Of a stretch of 64,000 bases of DNA, positions 1 through 10,608 are shown piece after piece. Numbering within the stretch: position 1 is the first letter of the stretch; each line of letters starts with the position of its first letter. The position numbers and the translations under genes were made by a program. Origin of the DNA: Eudorina sp. 2006-703-Eu-15 (taxonomy: Eukaryota; Chlorophyta; Chlorophyceae; Chlamydomonadales; Volvocaceae); contig BDSI01000005.1 in assembly GCA_003117195.1 (NCBI GenBank), positions 2,154,857-2,218,856 of the forward strand, in the 5' to 3' direction. The notes under the pieces are model-generated. The model was not told the origin of the DNA. It saw only the letters and a program-made list of their open reading frames with translations, and made no database searches.

Positions 1-77
1 GAGACACGAATCGCACTTCTGCGCGCTACCGTACCATACGGGCGCTCGCGGAGTCAGATTGTAGCAGCAGCGCAACC

Positions 78-114
78 TGACCCGCGGGGTCCGCTGTAAC
101 ATCCTCAATAATAA
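78..114 (+). repeat. Short LINE 3'-end remnant in an intron
   Basis: This stretch contains GGGGTCCGCTGTAACAT, followed by a short A/T-rich tail. The same string ends the RT-bearing LINE at 13,400. A near-identical relic of 38 bp lies at 37,113-37,150, also inside an intron. It looks like a strongly 5'-truncated insertion. Confidence 0.5.
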
Positions 115-152
115 CCTGAGCGCCGCCGGACGCGCTGACGCTGACTCTGCAG

Positions 153-800
153 GCTGTGCAGGAGGCCCTCCTGGCAGAGGAGGAGGAGCGGTGGGAAGTG
201 ATGGACGCACGCTGGCGCCGGAAGTGGAGGGAAGTGGAAGAGCAGGTGCGGCTTGGGTTTGGCGCGTGTGCGTGTTTCGTGTCGACAAAAACGCCAGTAT
301 GGTGCGTGTGCAGAGCCGCGGGCTTTGCCCACGCTCGCCCTTACAGGCAAATGGGCGCATGATAGGCAAATGGCTGCCCGCGAATGGCCAAGGACTATAT
401 CCTGAGAGCTTCCTCAAACCCGGTTCGCATCCATGTGACATCTATGTCCAGGAAAACCGGCGGCCGGACATAGTGGAGGACTCACGCGGCAGAAGCGGCA
501 TGGGCGCAGCGGCCGTGAAGGCGGCTAAGGAAGCCGCTGCACTGCAGTCCAAGCAAGAGGAGTACGCGGCCAGGCTGGCTCGCGCGGCGACCGCAGTACC
601 CCTCGCGGCGGGATCGCGTGCGGCCACCGCGGCGGCCGTCGTGCCGCCGCCGCAGGGCGCCCATCCGGGGCCAAGCGCACCAGCAGCGACGACGTGAGTG
701 CCTGGTGCTGGAAGGGGGACATGGTAGGGGGGTTGTTCGCGTTGCGGACCTTTCTTTGTCGTGCAGGCTCTCAACGAACTTCAGAGCGCCAGAGGTCTGA
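153..800 (+). CDS. 3' end of an unidentified gene, partial (5' part outside window)
   Basis: Three exons can be read: 153-245, 452-693 and 767-800. Their phases agree (0, then 2), the acceptors are CAG, the donors are GTGCGG and GTGAGT, and the last exon ends at TGA 798-800. The first exon encodes 31 very acidic and basic residues (AEEEERW then RRKWREVEEQ) typical of a coiled coil. The second encodes an Ala-rich helix containing KQEEYAARLARA and then a Pro/Ala tail. A TGTAA motif, the usual algal polyadenylation signal, lies at 829-833. I do not recognise the protein. The last exon is short and its acceptor was chosen only by phase, so the C-terminus is uncertain. The gene must begin left of the window. 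Confidence 0.45.
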
Positions 801-1672
801 ACCTGGTCCGGCAAAGCGGTACCGTGCTGTAAGAAGTCATGGCTGGTGGTGTACCCATCGACATTGTGGCCAGTCCAAGACGGTGAAGTGGGACGTGCTG
901 GTGCAGAAAATTTGGGGCGCGCGGAGACCCATGGGGGTTGGGTAGTTCTTGGTTGAACCAGAGCTGAACCAAAGTCTGGGTTGAACGGTGCGGAATAGGC
1001 CGTGTGTGGAAGTAGTTGTGCTCCTTAACAGGGGCTGTGCACTGGCACCGTAGTACACCGTTTGGACCGCCAACATGCTGGTGCACGCGGCGAAGTCCGT
1101 GGCGAAGTCTTTTCACCACTTTCCCCGACAACGAACAATGTTAACTCTTTTGTTGTTGGATTGTGGCGGCGCGCGGATGCACGGGCGGCGCGATGCTAGT
1201 TTTGGTCATTATCTATCCACGCACACAAGGGCAAACATCGTCTAAAGCTGAGCATCCGCAATGCCTTGTAAATCTTGTTTCAATACTTGACGCATATTAT
1301 GTACCTTTGCTGGTTGTATACATGTGTCTCGGATCGAAAAACGTCCGGAAACCTAAACGGCGTTCGAGATCCGCGCGTGGAGGCCGAATAGAGCAAGGAG
1401 CAAAGGTAGAGTGAGATGGTAATACTCCTGGGATAACGAAGACGGCAATACCATGGGAGCGGAGTAGGGTTGTCGAGAATGCAGCATGCATGCACCTTGC
1501 GAGTAGGAATGCCGGTTGTCATGGGAGATTATATGGGATGCAAACGGTGGGTAGTATGTATGATGTTGAAATTTGGTTACCCGGCGCACGCACAGAGCAT
1601 GCCTCTGTCAGGCCAAGTGCAGACTCAGATATAAAATGCCTACTACGTACTATATGCAGGGTTATGTCCTCG
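801..1672. other. Intergenic, no gene seen
   Basis: This stretch lies between the upstream gene's 3' end and the left arm of the inverted duplication. It is less GC-rich than the genes. TGTAA occurs near 1,265. No reading frame looks coding. Confidence 0.5.
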
Positions 1673-1777
1673 CTTGCTCGATTTCCTACCCCACCAACTC
1701 CAACGGCTGACTCATGTACGGACGGTCTACCACTCCAACATGCTGCACCAACTGCATGGCCACCTACATACAATGCC

Positions 1778-1784
1778 TATAAAA
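1778..1784 (+). promoter_or_regulatory. TATA box of ABCC copy 1
   Basis: TATAAAA lies about 215 bp upstream of the ATG. It is preserved at the mirrored position in the other arm (25,074-25,080). Position and conservation support a core promoter, but the transcription start is not shown. Confidence 0.55.
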
Positions 1785-1997
1785 GCCAGAACATGCATAA
1801 TATTTTGCATGGTGCAATATTGAGATCCACCTCCTCTGAATGCGCAGTCGACTGATTAAGTCGCTGTAGATATTTACTTGCACCTGCACCGACTGCACTT
1901 CCTCCAAGCTTGCTGGAGGTGCTGCCGAAATATTCAACTCTCATCTTTTCAGCATACTACTTACAGTGTAAATCCTATTCTTCAGCATCTGAACACG

Positions 1998-4900
1998 ATG
2001 GGAGCGCAGGACGTAACGCCCGGGGATTCCGGGCAGCGGGACCCCACCCGCGGCTTCTTCAACAAGTTCTGCTTCGGCTGGATGTTCAAGCACGTGTCCG
2101 CCGCCCGCAAGGGTGTTGAGCTGGATCCGCAGGAGATGGGCATGCCGGAGGACAACCTGGCCAACCAAGCTTACAGCAAGTTCGCCGCCCACTGGGCCGC
2201 GGAGACGAGGCTCAAGGACAAGGGGGCCGACACAGAGGCCGGCGGGGGCGGCAAGCCCAGCCTGTTCCGCGCGCTCCGAAAGAGCTTCGGCTGGTACTAC
2301 ATGGTGGCGGGGCTGTGCAAGATGGGCTGGTCCACCTTCGTCATCGCGGGGGCCTTCTACTTCGTGCGCAGGTGGGTGGGGGATTGCTGTGGGTCGGGGG
2401 AGGGGGCCGCGACCAGGACGTTGCAAAGCCCGTGCTTTGGGCAACCCTCTAGGGCCAGTCTGGCGTTGGTCATCCTGGCGAGTGGGCTAGGGGGACCAGG
2501 GCACCTCGTATGGCTCAGGCCGTGTGCTCATTCCGCTTCCCCCCTCCCTCCCGCCCGACTTGGCTCCTCAGCCTGCTCGCCCACGTCAACGGCATCAAGG
2601 ACGGCCGCCTCTACTCCACCACGATCGCCGGCTGGTTCCTCATGGCGGGTTTCTTCCTGGACGCCTGGTTCCTGGGTGGGTAGGGGCGGGTGGGGGGGAG
2701 ACCGCGGGAGCCGGGGAGGGTGTTGGGCCGCCGGGGCGGGGCAGGGGTGGAAAGGTGGCGAGTGCCCCATGCCGCCACGCGTCCGCAGAGGCTGTCTTAG
2801 GCCTTGTCGTAAGTGTGTGTAAATTATGCGTGTCTTAGCAACTTGCCGCCATGCACTGGCCCGTATGTCCCAGCGCGCGCACACTCCTGACCCTGAACGC
2901 GTCGGACCCTCCCTCCCTTCCCCGCCCCCCCCTCCCTTCCTTCCCTCCTTCCCTCCCCTCCAGGCCTGTCCCTTCAGCGCATGGGCTATATTTGCATGCA
3001 AGTTGGCCTCCGCACCCGCGCGGCGCTGGTGCAGGCCGTGACCAACAAGGCCTTCCGACTGCACACTGTGCGCGCCGACCAGGCCGCCAGCATCGTCAAC
3101 TTCGTGTCGTCCGATATCCAGAAGCTGTACGACGGCGCCATGGAGCTGCACTACCTGTGGACCGCCCCCCTGGAGGCCGCCGCCATCCTGGCGCTGCTGG
3201 GCTACCTCACCAACGACTCCATGCTGCCGGGCCTGGGGGTCATTCTGCTGGTGCTGCCGCTGCAGTACTTTTTCGGCTACAAGATCATCCAGATTAAGCT
3301 GGCAAACGCGGCGCACGTGGCGCAGCGCAGCTCCATCCTGCAGGAGGTGCTGCCCGCCATCAAGCTCGTCAAGTACTACGCGTGGGAGCGGTTCTTCGAG
3401 GAGCAGATCAGCGCCGTGCGCCGCGAGGAGCTGCGGCTGGGCTTCTGGAACGCCGCTATGAAGGTCATCAACGTGGCGTGTGTGTTTTGCGTGCCGCCCA
3501 TGACCGCCTTCGTCATCTTCATCAACTACGAGTTCAGCAAGGCCCGGCTGGTGTCCAGTGTGGCCTTCACCACGCTGTCGCTGTTCAACATCCTGAGGTT
3601 CCCGCTGGTGGTGCTGCCCAAGGCGCTGAGGGCCGTGTCGGGTGAGCGGCGTTGGGGGCGGTGTGGGTTGGGGGCAGTGGCGGGCCGGTGGGGAGGAGAG
3701 CGGTGGGGCATGGGGGCCGGCCCGTTGCATTCTGCCACGTCCTAACGCCAGGGCTTGGGCACCCTTGCGTTTGTCTTGAAACAGTTATAGCGTATCATGC
3801 CCCACGTTGGTTACATATGACAAGACTCCGGTGCCATCTGGCCCTTCCCCCTGTACGGTACCCGCAGAGGCCAACGCCAGCCTTCAGCGCCTGGAGGCCT
3901 ATCTGTTGGAGGACGTGCCGGTGGGCAGCTCCGGGGCGGCTGCTGGCGGCGGCAACACCGCGGCGCCTGGGGCTCACATCGTGAGTGGCTGGGGCCAGGG
4001 AGGGGGGTACGACCGTCTGGAATGTCCGTACAGATGGAAGTACGTGCACGAGTGCCTTACCTCGCACCTGACTCGTCAATGTGCCATGTTTGTGTATGCC
4101 CTCTCTGACCCACGTCCGACGATCCGCGTGCACAGTTGCGCTCCCCCACATTACCATTACCCCCCTTAACCCCTCGCCCCACCCCGCCCACCCCGCCTTG
4201 CCAACCCCCTCAGGAGAACGCCGTGTTCCACCACCCCTCCAACCCCAACTGGCACCTGCACATCCCCCGCTTCGACGTGCGGCCAGGCCAGGTGGTGGCG
4301 GTGGTGGGCCGCATCGGCTCCGGCAAGTCCTCCCTCGTGCAGGCGCTGCTGGGCAACATGGTCAAGGAGCACGGCAGCCTGGTCGTGGGCGGCCGCATCT
4401 CCTACGTGCCGCAGAACCCCTGGCTGCAGAACCTGTCCGTGCGCGACAACATCCTGTTCGGGGAGGCCTGGGACGAGGCCAAGTACGAGTCGGTCATCGA
4501 GGCGTGCGCCCTGACCATGGACCTCCAGATCCTGCCCCAGGGCGACCAGTCCAAGGCGGGCATCCGCGGCGTCAACTTCAGCGGCGGCCAGCGCCAGCGC
4601 GTCAACCTGGCCCGCTGCGCCTACGCGTCCGCCGACCTGGTGCTGCTGGACAACGCCCTCTCGGCGGTGGATCACCACACCGCCCACCACATCTTCGACG
4701 CCGCCATCAAGGGGCTGTTCGCGGACAAGGCGGTGGTGCTGGTGACGCACCAGATCGAGTTCATGCCCCGGTGTGACGCCGTGGCCATCATGGATGAGGG
4801 GCGCTGCATCTACTACGGTGAGGGAGGCAGGGGTAAAAGGGGGAGGGGCGGGGCGGGGCAAGGGGCATCGGCGAAGGTCACCGTAGTTGTATCTTTGCGT

Positions 4901-7900
4901 CAACATGCACGGCAATTCCGTCAGCTCGAAATCTTGCATCAGAAGCTAGTATGGCAAGTAGGCTTGCGTGTACGGCAGTCTTGTGCCCCTTTTCTACTCA
5001 TCTGGTCACCCTACCTGGACTCTTAACACCACCTGACTCGGGCCCCCTGTCGTCATGAAACTGCATCCCTCCGCAGGCAAGTGGAACGACCAGGCCCAGA
5101 CGCTGCTGGGCAAGCTGCTCCCCATCACCCACCTGCTCCACGCCGCGGGCTCCCAGGAGGCCCCGCCCGCACCCCCCAAGAAGAAGGAGGGCGAGGACAG
5201 CAAGGCCGGCCCCAAGAAGGCGTGAGTGGGGCAGGCAGTGAGGGCGAGCGGCGGCGCCGGCAGGGTGCGGTGGAGGGCTTTTCACCAGGCCCATACAATG
5301 CCGTCACTCCTTGATGACACAGTGCGATCTTGAGTTGTGCTGGGACGTCCTTCATTCCGTGGTAGATTGCTGATTCCGCCCCTGCCTTATCGGATCCCTT
5401 CCCTTCCCCTCCCTTCCCGGTTCCTGCCCGCAGTGAGTCGCTCCAGCTCACCCTGGCGCCCACCTCCCTCGGCCGCCCCGCCGCCAAGGCCCCCGAGTCG
5501 GCCTCCTCCATCCACGTGTCCGCCACCCGCGCCTTCTTCATCTACACCCGCAACGGCAACCTGCTGCTGGTGGCGGTGTGCTTCCTGCTCTTCCTGGCGG
5601 CGCAGACCACCCGCCAGATCTCTGACTTCTGGGTGCGGTGGTGGGTCGCCGACGAGTACAGCAAGTTCCCCGCCAAGGGCGTGCAGTACGCGCCCGCCAC
5701 CAAGTTCTACAGCCTGATCTACCTGCTGCTGGTGGGCCTCTTCTACCTGATGATGCTCGCCCGCGGCTCCACCTTCCTGTGGTGGGTGCTGCGCTCCTCA
5801 GAGAACCTGCGGCGCCAGGCGCTGCACAACGTGCTGCACGCGCCCATGGGCTTCTTCCTGGTGACCCCCGTGGGCGACCTGCTGCTCAACTTCACCAAGG
5901 ACCAGGACATCATGGACGAGAACCTGCCGGACGCGGTGCACTTCATGGGCATCTACGGCCTCATCCTGCTCGCCACCACCGTCACCGTCTCCGTCACCAT
6001 CAACTTCTTCGGCGCCTTCACCGCCTTCCTCATCATCATGACACTCATCATGCTGGCCATCTACCTGCCCGCCGCCACGGCGCTCAAGAAGGCGCGCGCG
6101 ACCAGCGGCGGCCAGCTGGTGGGACTGGTGGCGGAGGTGCTGGAGGGGCTGACGGTGGTGCAGGCCTTCGCCAAGCAGGAGTACTTCATCGGCGAGGCGG
6201 CCCGCAGGACGGACGTCACCAACGCCGCCGTGTTCAACGCCGAGTCGCTCAACCTGTGGCTGGCGTTCTGGTGCGACCTCATCGGCGCCTGCCTGGTTGC
6301 CGTGGTCAGCGCTTTCGCCGTGGGCATGAAGGGTAAGTGTTGGATTGTACGGGGGATTGTACGGGGGTTGTACGGGCCTTTGTTTGTCGTCTGGGAAACG
6401 TACTGCGATGTTGCTCCTGCCGGCCTGACTGCCTTGATTGAGGGCTGGGTGGCAGCAGCATGAGCACCAATGACCACAATGCGGACAACTAACCCTTCCC
6501 CACCACTGCCAACCGCCCAGCCCCGTCCGTCGTATCCCCCTCACCCTGTCCTCCCCTGCCCTCTGCGCCCCCCCTCCCTCCAGACACGCTGGGTTCCGCC
6601 ACCGTGGGTCTCGCCTTCTCCAACATCATCCAGATGCTGGTGTTCTACACCTGGGTGGTGCGCTTCATTGCCGAGTCCATCAGTCTGTTCCACAGCGTGG
6701 AGGGGGTGAGTGCGTGCGGATGGGAGCGGGGGGAGGGGGCCGCTGAGGTGGCCGCCATTGAAATCTGCCGGGATCAGGCCCACCTGTCTGTTGCAGTACA
6801 TCATAATGGGTAGTACAGTACGACAGCGGGCCAGACTGCTCATCCTTCCCTCTTCCCTTCCTCCACCGGCCGCAGATGGCGTTCCTGGCTGAGCACGTGC
6901 CCCACGACGGTGTCTTCTACGACCCCAAGGCCGACAAGGGGGTCGCCAAGTCCATCACCCTGCCCGACGGGACCATCGTGCCGGGTGAGTGCCGGGTGCC
7001 GTCACGACGTGCTGGCGTAGGGGTTAGGGCTCAGCAGGTCGATGACGTGCAGCGGCAGTGCTTTCGCCTCCGCGTCTCATAAAGACACCCGCACAGCATA
7101 CTTCCTCGGCCCCCGCCCGAGAACCCCTCCTCATCCCTCCCCGCCCCTCCATCCCCTCCCTCGCTTCTCCTCCCTCAGCCGCCAGCAAGGTGCATGTGGT
7201 GGTGGACGACGGCGCCATGTCCCGCTGGCCCGCCACCGGCAACATCCGGTTCGAGGACGTGTGGATGCAGTACCGCCTGGACGCGCCCTGGGCCCTCAAG
7301 GGCGTCACCTTCAAGATCAACGACGGCGAGAAGGTGGGCGCCGTGGGGCGCACCGGCTCTGGCAAGTCCACCACCCTGCTGGCGCTGTACCGCATGTTCG
7401 AGCTGGGCCGCGGCCGCATCCTCATCGACGGCGTGGACATCGCCAGCCTGCCGCTGCAGCGCCTGCGCACGGGGCTGTCCATCATTCCGCAGGAGCCCGT
7501 CATGTTCTCGGGCACTGTGAGGGCCAACCTGGACCCCTTCGGCGAGTACAAGGTGAGGAGCGAGGCAGCCGGCGGAGGAAGGACGGGGGAAGGGGGGAAG
7601 GAGAAGGTGGTCGTGGCTTGTGGGGAAGGCTAGGCTGAGCGGCGGTCTTAGTCATGCGGGGTGAACACTCAGTCAGCAGAAGGTCTACAAGGTTGCGGGC
7701 TGTTGCCTTTGCGGTCTGTTTGCACCAGCCCCCACATGTGGGCCCCCCTGTCCCTTCCCTGCTACAGGACGACGGCGTGCTGTGGGAGGTGCTTCGCAAG
7801 GTGGGCCTGGAGGCGCAGGCGCAGCACGCCGGCGGTCTGGAGGGCCGCGTGGACGGCACCGGCGGCAAGGCCTGGTCCCTGGGCCAGATGCAGCTGGTGT

Positions 7901-8256
7901 GCCTGGCCCGTGCGGCGCTGCGCGCCGTGCCCATCCTGTGCCTGGACGAGGCCACCGCCGCCATGGACCCGCACACGGAGGCGCTGGTGCAGGAGACCAT
8001 CAAGAAGGTGTTCGACGACCGCACCACCATCACCATCGCTCACCGCCTGGACACCATCATTGAATCCGACAAGGTGCTGGTCATGGAGCAGGGCGAGCTC
8101 AAGGAGTTCGCGGCGCCCGCGCACCTGCTGGCGGAGCCCAGCTCCATGTTCTCCCGGCTGGTGGACAAGACGGGGCCGTCCGCGTCCGCAGCGCTGCGGA
8201 AGATGGCGGACGAGCACTTCGCTAAGCAGCAAGCGGCAGCCAGGCCGCAGCAGTAG
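1998..8256 (+). CDS. ABCC/MRP-type full ABC transporter, copy 1 (11 exons, intact)
   Basis: Exons: 1998-2371, 2572-2675, 2964-3641, 3868-3980, 4214-4817, 5077-5221, 5434-6332, 6584-6705, 6876-6984, 7179-7552, 7768-8256. Together they form one open frame of 4,011 nt (1,336 residues). The order is TMD1 (about six helices), NBD1, a Lys/Glu-rich linker, TMD2, NBD2. There is no TMD0, so it resembles the short ABCC subgroup. NBD1 has Walker A GRIGSGKSS (about residue 455), signature FSGGQRQR (about 545), Walker B LVLLDNALSAVD and H-loop VTHQ. NBD2 has Walker A GRTGSGKST (about 1105), signature SLGQMQ, Walker B CLDEATAAMD and H-loop AHRLDT. Asn replaces the acidic residue after the NBD1 Walker B Asp, which fits the weak catalytic site 1 of ABCC proteins. 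The family exports organic anions and conjugates by ATP hydrolysis; substrate and membrane here are unknown. The first ATG in frame is 1998. Confidence 0.93.
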
Positions 8257-8534
8257 AGGAATAGGCGGCGGTCGGTGGTGGCTCATAGTACGGTGGTAGG
8301 GTAGGGTAGCTGCAGCGAGCGGTGTGTTGGTGGGGAAGGGAATGAATGAGCTAGGTTTCGGTAGCGACAGAGCTTTAGCTCCGGTAGGCCTGGGTCTTAG
8401 GCAGCCTCATGTATAACTACGTTTTAAATGACACTTGTTCGCGGGTAGATCCAGGGGGGAGGAATGCTCGATAGGAAACGTCACTACCATGACCTCAACC
8501 GCTTAGGGTTCAGGGCCTTAGGGCTGCGGTGTAC

Positions 8535-9090
8535 GACTGCGCGCGTTAGTTGGGCCATGCCCTGAACTCAAGCCTGTTTGTCTTGTAGTTGAGATTTTCG
8601 GCACTTTGAAAGCTGTTTGGTTTACGTCGATAAGGTTGCTGGTGTACGATTTCCGTTGAGGTGGTAGTCATGATTTTGTATGAGTCAGCAGGTGTAGGCG
8701 AGACTTCTGCATGCTAGCTGCGTGTACCATGCGTTGCCGCAACCGAATGGATTGCGCGTGTTGGTTAAGATTCGAGAACCTCCACACGTGAGCAGAGGGA
8801 TGTTTGTTGTTGTCGCAGTCAGAACGATCGCCGATTCTGTCAAACAGATCGATCGCTGGGCGGCTTGATGCATGGCTGGGCGGGATCAACGCCGTGCATG
8901 ATCTGCCCAAGTGCGGAGTGCAGTTATTTCGCGCCGCAGCGTGAGTGTTGTGAGTGTCCTCGCGTGCGAAAGGAAAACAACACATGTGGGATGGGGATGA
9001 CGTCGTCGTCTATCTGTGTCTGTGCGAGTGCAGACGAGCGAGACGCCTGCATCCATGTAACAAACACCTAATCTAACCCGCCGCCCAGCC
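8535..9090. other. Spacer sequence without a gene
   Basis: This is the start of the unique spacer between the two arms. It shows no coding frame of interest and no recognisable element before the LINE remnant that follows. TGTAA occurs near 9,056. Confidence 0.4.
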
Positions 9091-9094
9091 AGCG

Positions 9095-9431
9095 AATATC
9101 TGTAAGTCGGGGACCTGGCCTGCCTTCAGATGGGGTAGGAGGCAGGGCTCCCGTTGGTATGTTATTGCTTGGCCTAGATATTTCTTCGGATGCGGGTTGC
9201 TCCACTAGCGGTTGCTGGGTGTCACGAGCCAGGCGTGGGTCTTCCAAGACCTCGAGAGGGTGCAGTGCTGGGTGCCTCAGGGGTGGTGGTAGCTGGGTAA
9301 TGGGGTGCCTGTGTGGGCGACCTCCCCTGTGCCTGACTTTATCCACCTCGGGGGATTCTGCCCTCTGCTGTGGCTACCCCTTTGGGGTTCGGTGATCCCT
9401 CTGGGGTCCGCTGTAAAGTTCATTCATTCAT
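9095..9431 (+). mobile_element. 5'-truncated LINE 3' end (family A)
   Basis: It aligns along its length with the last 0.45 kb of the RT-bearing LINE (about 12,935-13,400). Shared strings include GATGCGGGTTGCTCCACTAG and TTCCAAGACCTCGAGAGGGT, with internal deletions. It ends in GGGGTCCGCTGTAAAGTTC and then ATTCATTC repeats. It is noncoding 3' UTR only. Confidence 0.75.
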
Positions 9432-9444
9432 GTAAGCCAGGCTT

Positions 9445-9696
9445 ACAGCCTCGAGTCATCCCGGGTTACACCTTTGTGCTTACAATACAGGAGAGGCAAT
9501 CCTGACGCGCTGGTAACCTGGTGTAGTGGCCGGTATGGCTGCGTGACCCCCCCCCGCGGGTGATGGAGGATGGGTGCGCAGTCCTGGGTAGGGGTTGATG
9601 AGACGAGGCACCTACGAGCTATCTGGGCCGGTTGGAACACCCGGTCGGGATACGGGTCCACCTTGTAACGGTTAATTAATTAATTAATTAATATAA
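9445..9696 (+). mobile_element. 5'-truncated LINE 3' end (family B) with TTAA tail
   Basis: The end, CCACCTTGTAACGG followed by a (TTAAT)-type microsatellite, and the upstream GAGCTATCTGGGCCGGTTGG match in reverse complement the 3' end of the minus-strand LINE at 16,643-16,720. A third fragment lies near 57,050-57,104. The left boundary is approximate. Confidence 0.6.
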
Positions 9697-10608
9697 TATG
9701 TATACCCCCTTGACGTACAACCTGGGGTTCCGTTTGCGGAGCATGATCGTTCTCTTTCCGACGCCTTGGCAAGCACCATGCATGGCGTCTACTCAGTAAG
9801 CGACCCCTCTAATGATGCTGCGGCCGCAAGGCAGGGCTGCTGCGGAACGGGTTATGCTCGCGCTGACAATTACAATTATCACCGCAAGCAAGTCAGCTAG
9901 GCTTCGACGGTCACACTGACTGAGCAGTTGTAGGAGCGCAAACGGCAGTTCGACAGCTTGGCTACTCGCGGCAAGCAATGGTCGATAGGGTTGTTCGCAT
10001 ACACTCTAACCGTGATCTTCTCCTGACGATTCTTAATCCATCTGCACACAGCTGACCTTCTCCGTTGCTTGACTTGTACCGCAGGAAGCACCCGAGCAGC
10101 GGTTGCCGCCCGCGCGGGCGAGCAGCCGACCGTTCTCGGAAACAATGCTCCCGTTTCCGAGCGAGGTGAGCGTGTCAGGGCTGCCGCCGGGGACGGCGCC
10201 CACCCGATGTCTAGTCGGTAGCAGTCCGTGTTAGACATCGGGCGGACGCCGGCCCCGGAAGCCCTGACACACTGACCTCCGAACCGGGAGCGTCGCTTCC
10301 CGAGATGGGATGCACGAGGCTGCTGCTCGCCGGCGCGGGCCGCGACCGCTGCTCGGGCGCCTCCTGCCGCGCTACAATTCAAGCAACTAACAACGGAGAA
10401 CGTCAGCTTTGTGCAAATACAAGCCATGGATTAAGAACTAACAGGAGGTGATCACGGTTAGAGCGTATGCAAACAACCCTACCAATTCCGCGAGTAGCCA
10501 AGCTGTGATGATCGAACTGCCGTTTGCATTCCAACAGCTGCTCGGTCAATTTGACGACCTGGTCATCGAAGCCTAGCTGACTTGCGGTAATGATTGCATT
10601 TGTCAGCG

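Larger units (their letters stand above)
1673..8534 (+). repeat. Left arm of a 6.8-kb inverted duplication
   Basis: This interval is matched in reverse complement by 18,387-25,184. It covers the promoter, all exons and introns, and the 3' region of an ABCC gene. The exons are almost base-for-base identical between arms, and the introns differ by scattered substitutions and small indels. At the outer edge, shared sequence begins at CTTGCTCGATTTCC (1,673). At the inner edge, homology becomes patchy after about 8,400 and ends with a shared CTGCGGTGTAC (8,524-8,534). Confidence 0.92.

Noticed and set aside
1878..1997. Upstream extension of the transporter frame before the ATG
   Set aside because: It lacks an ATG in frame and is probably 5' leader downstream of the TATA box.
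4166..4939. 257-codon minus-strand frame over NBD1 (also mirrored in copy 2)
   Set aside because: It is the antisense of a conserved ABC domain; GC-rich codon use keeps the opposite strand open.
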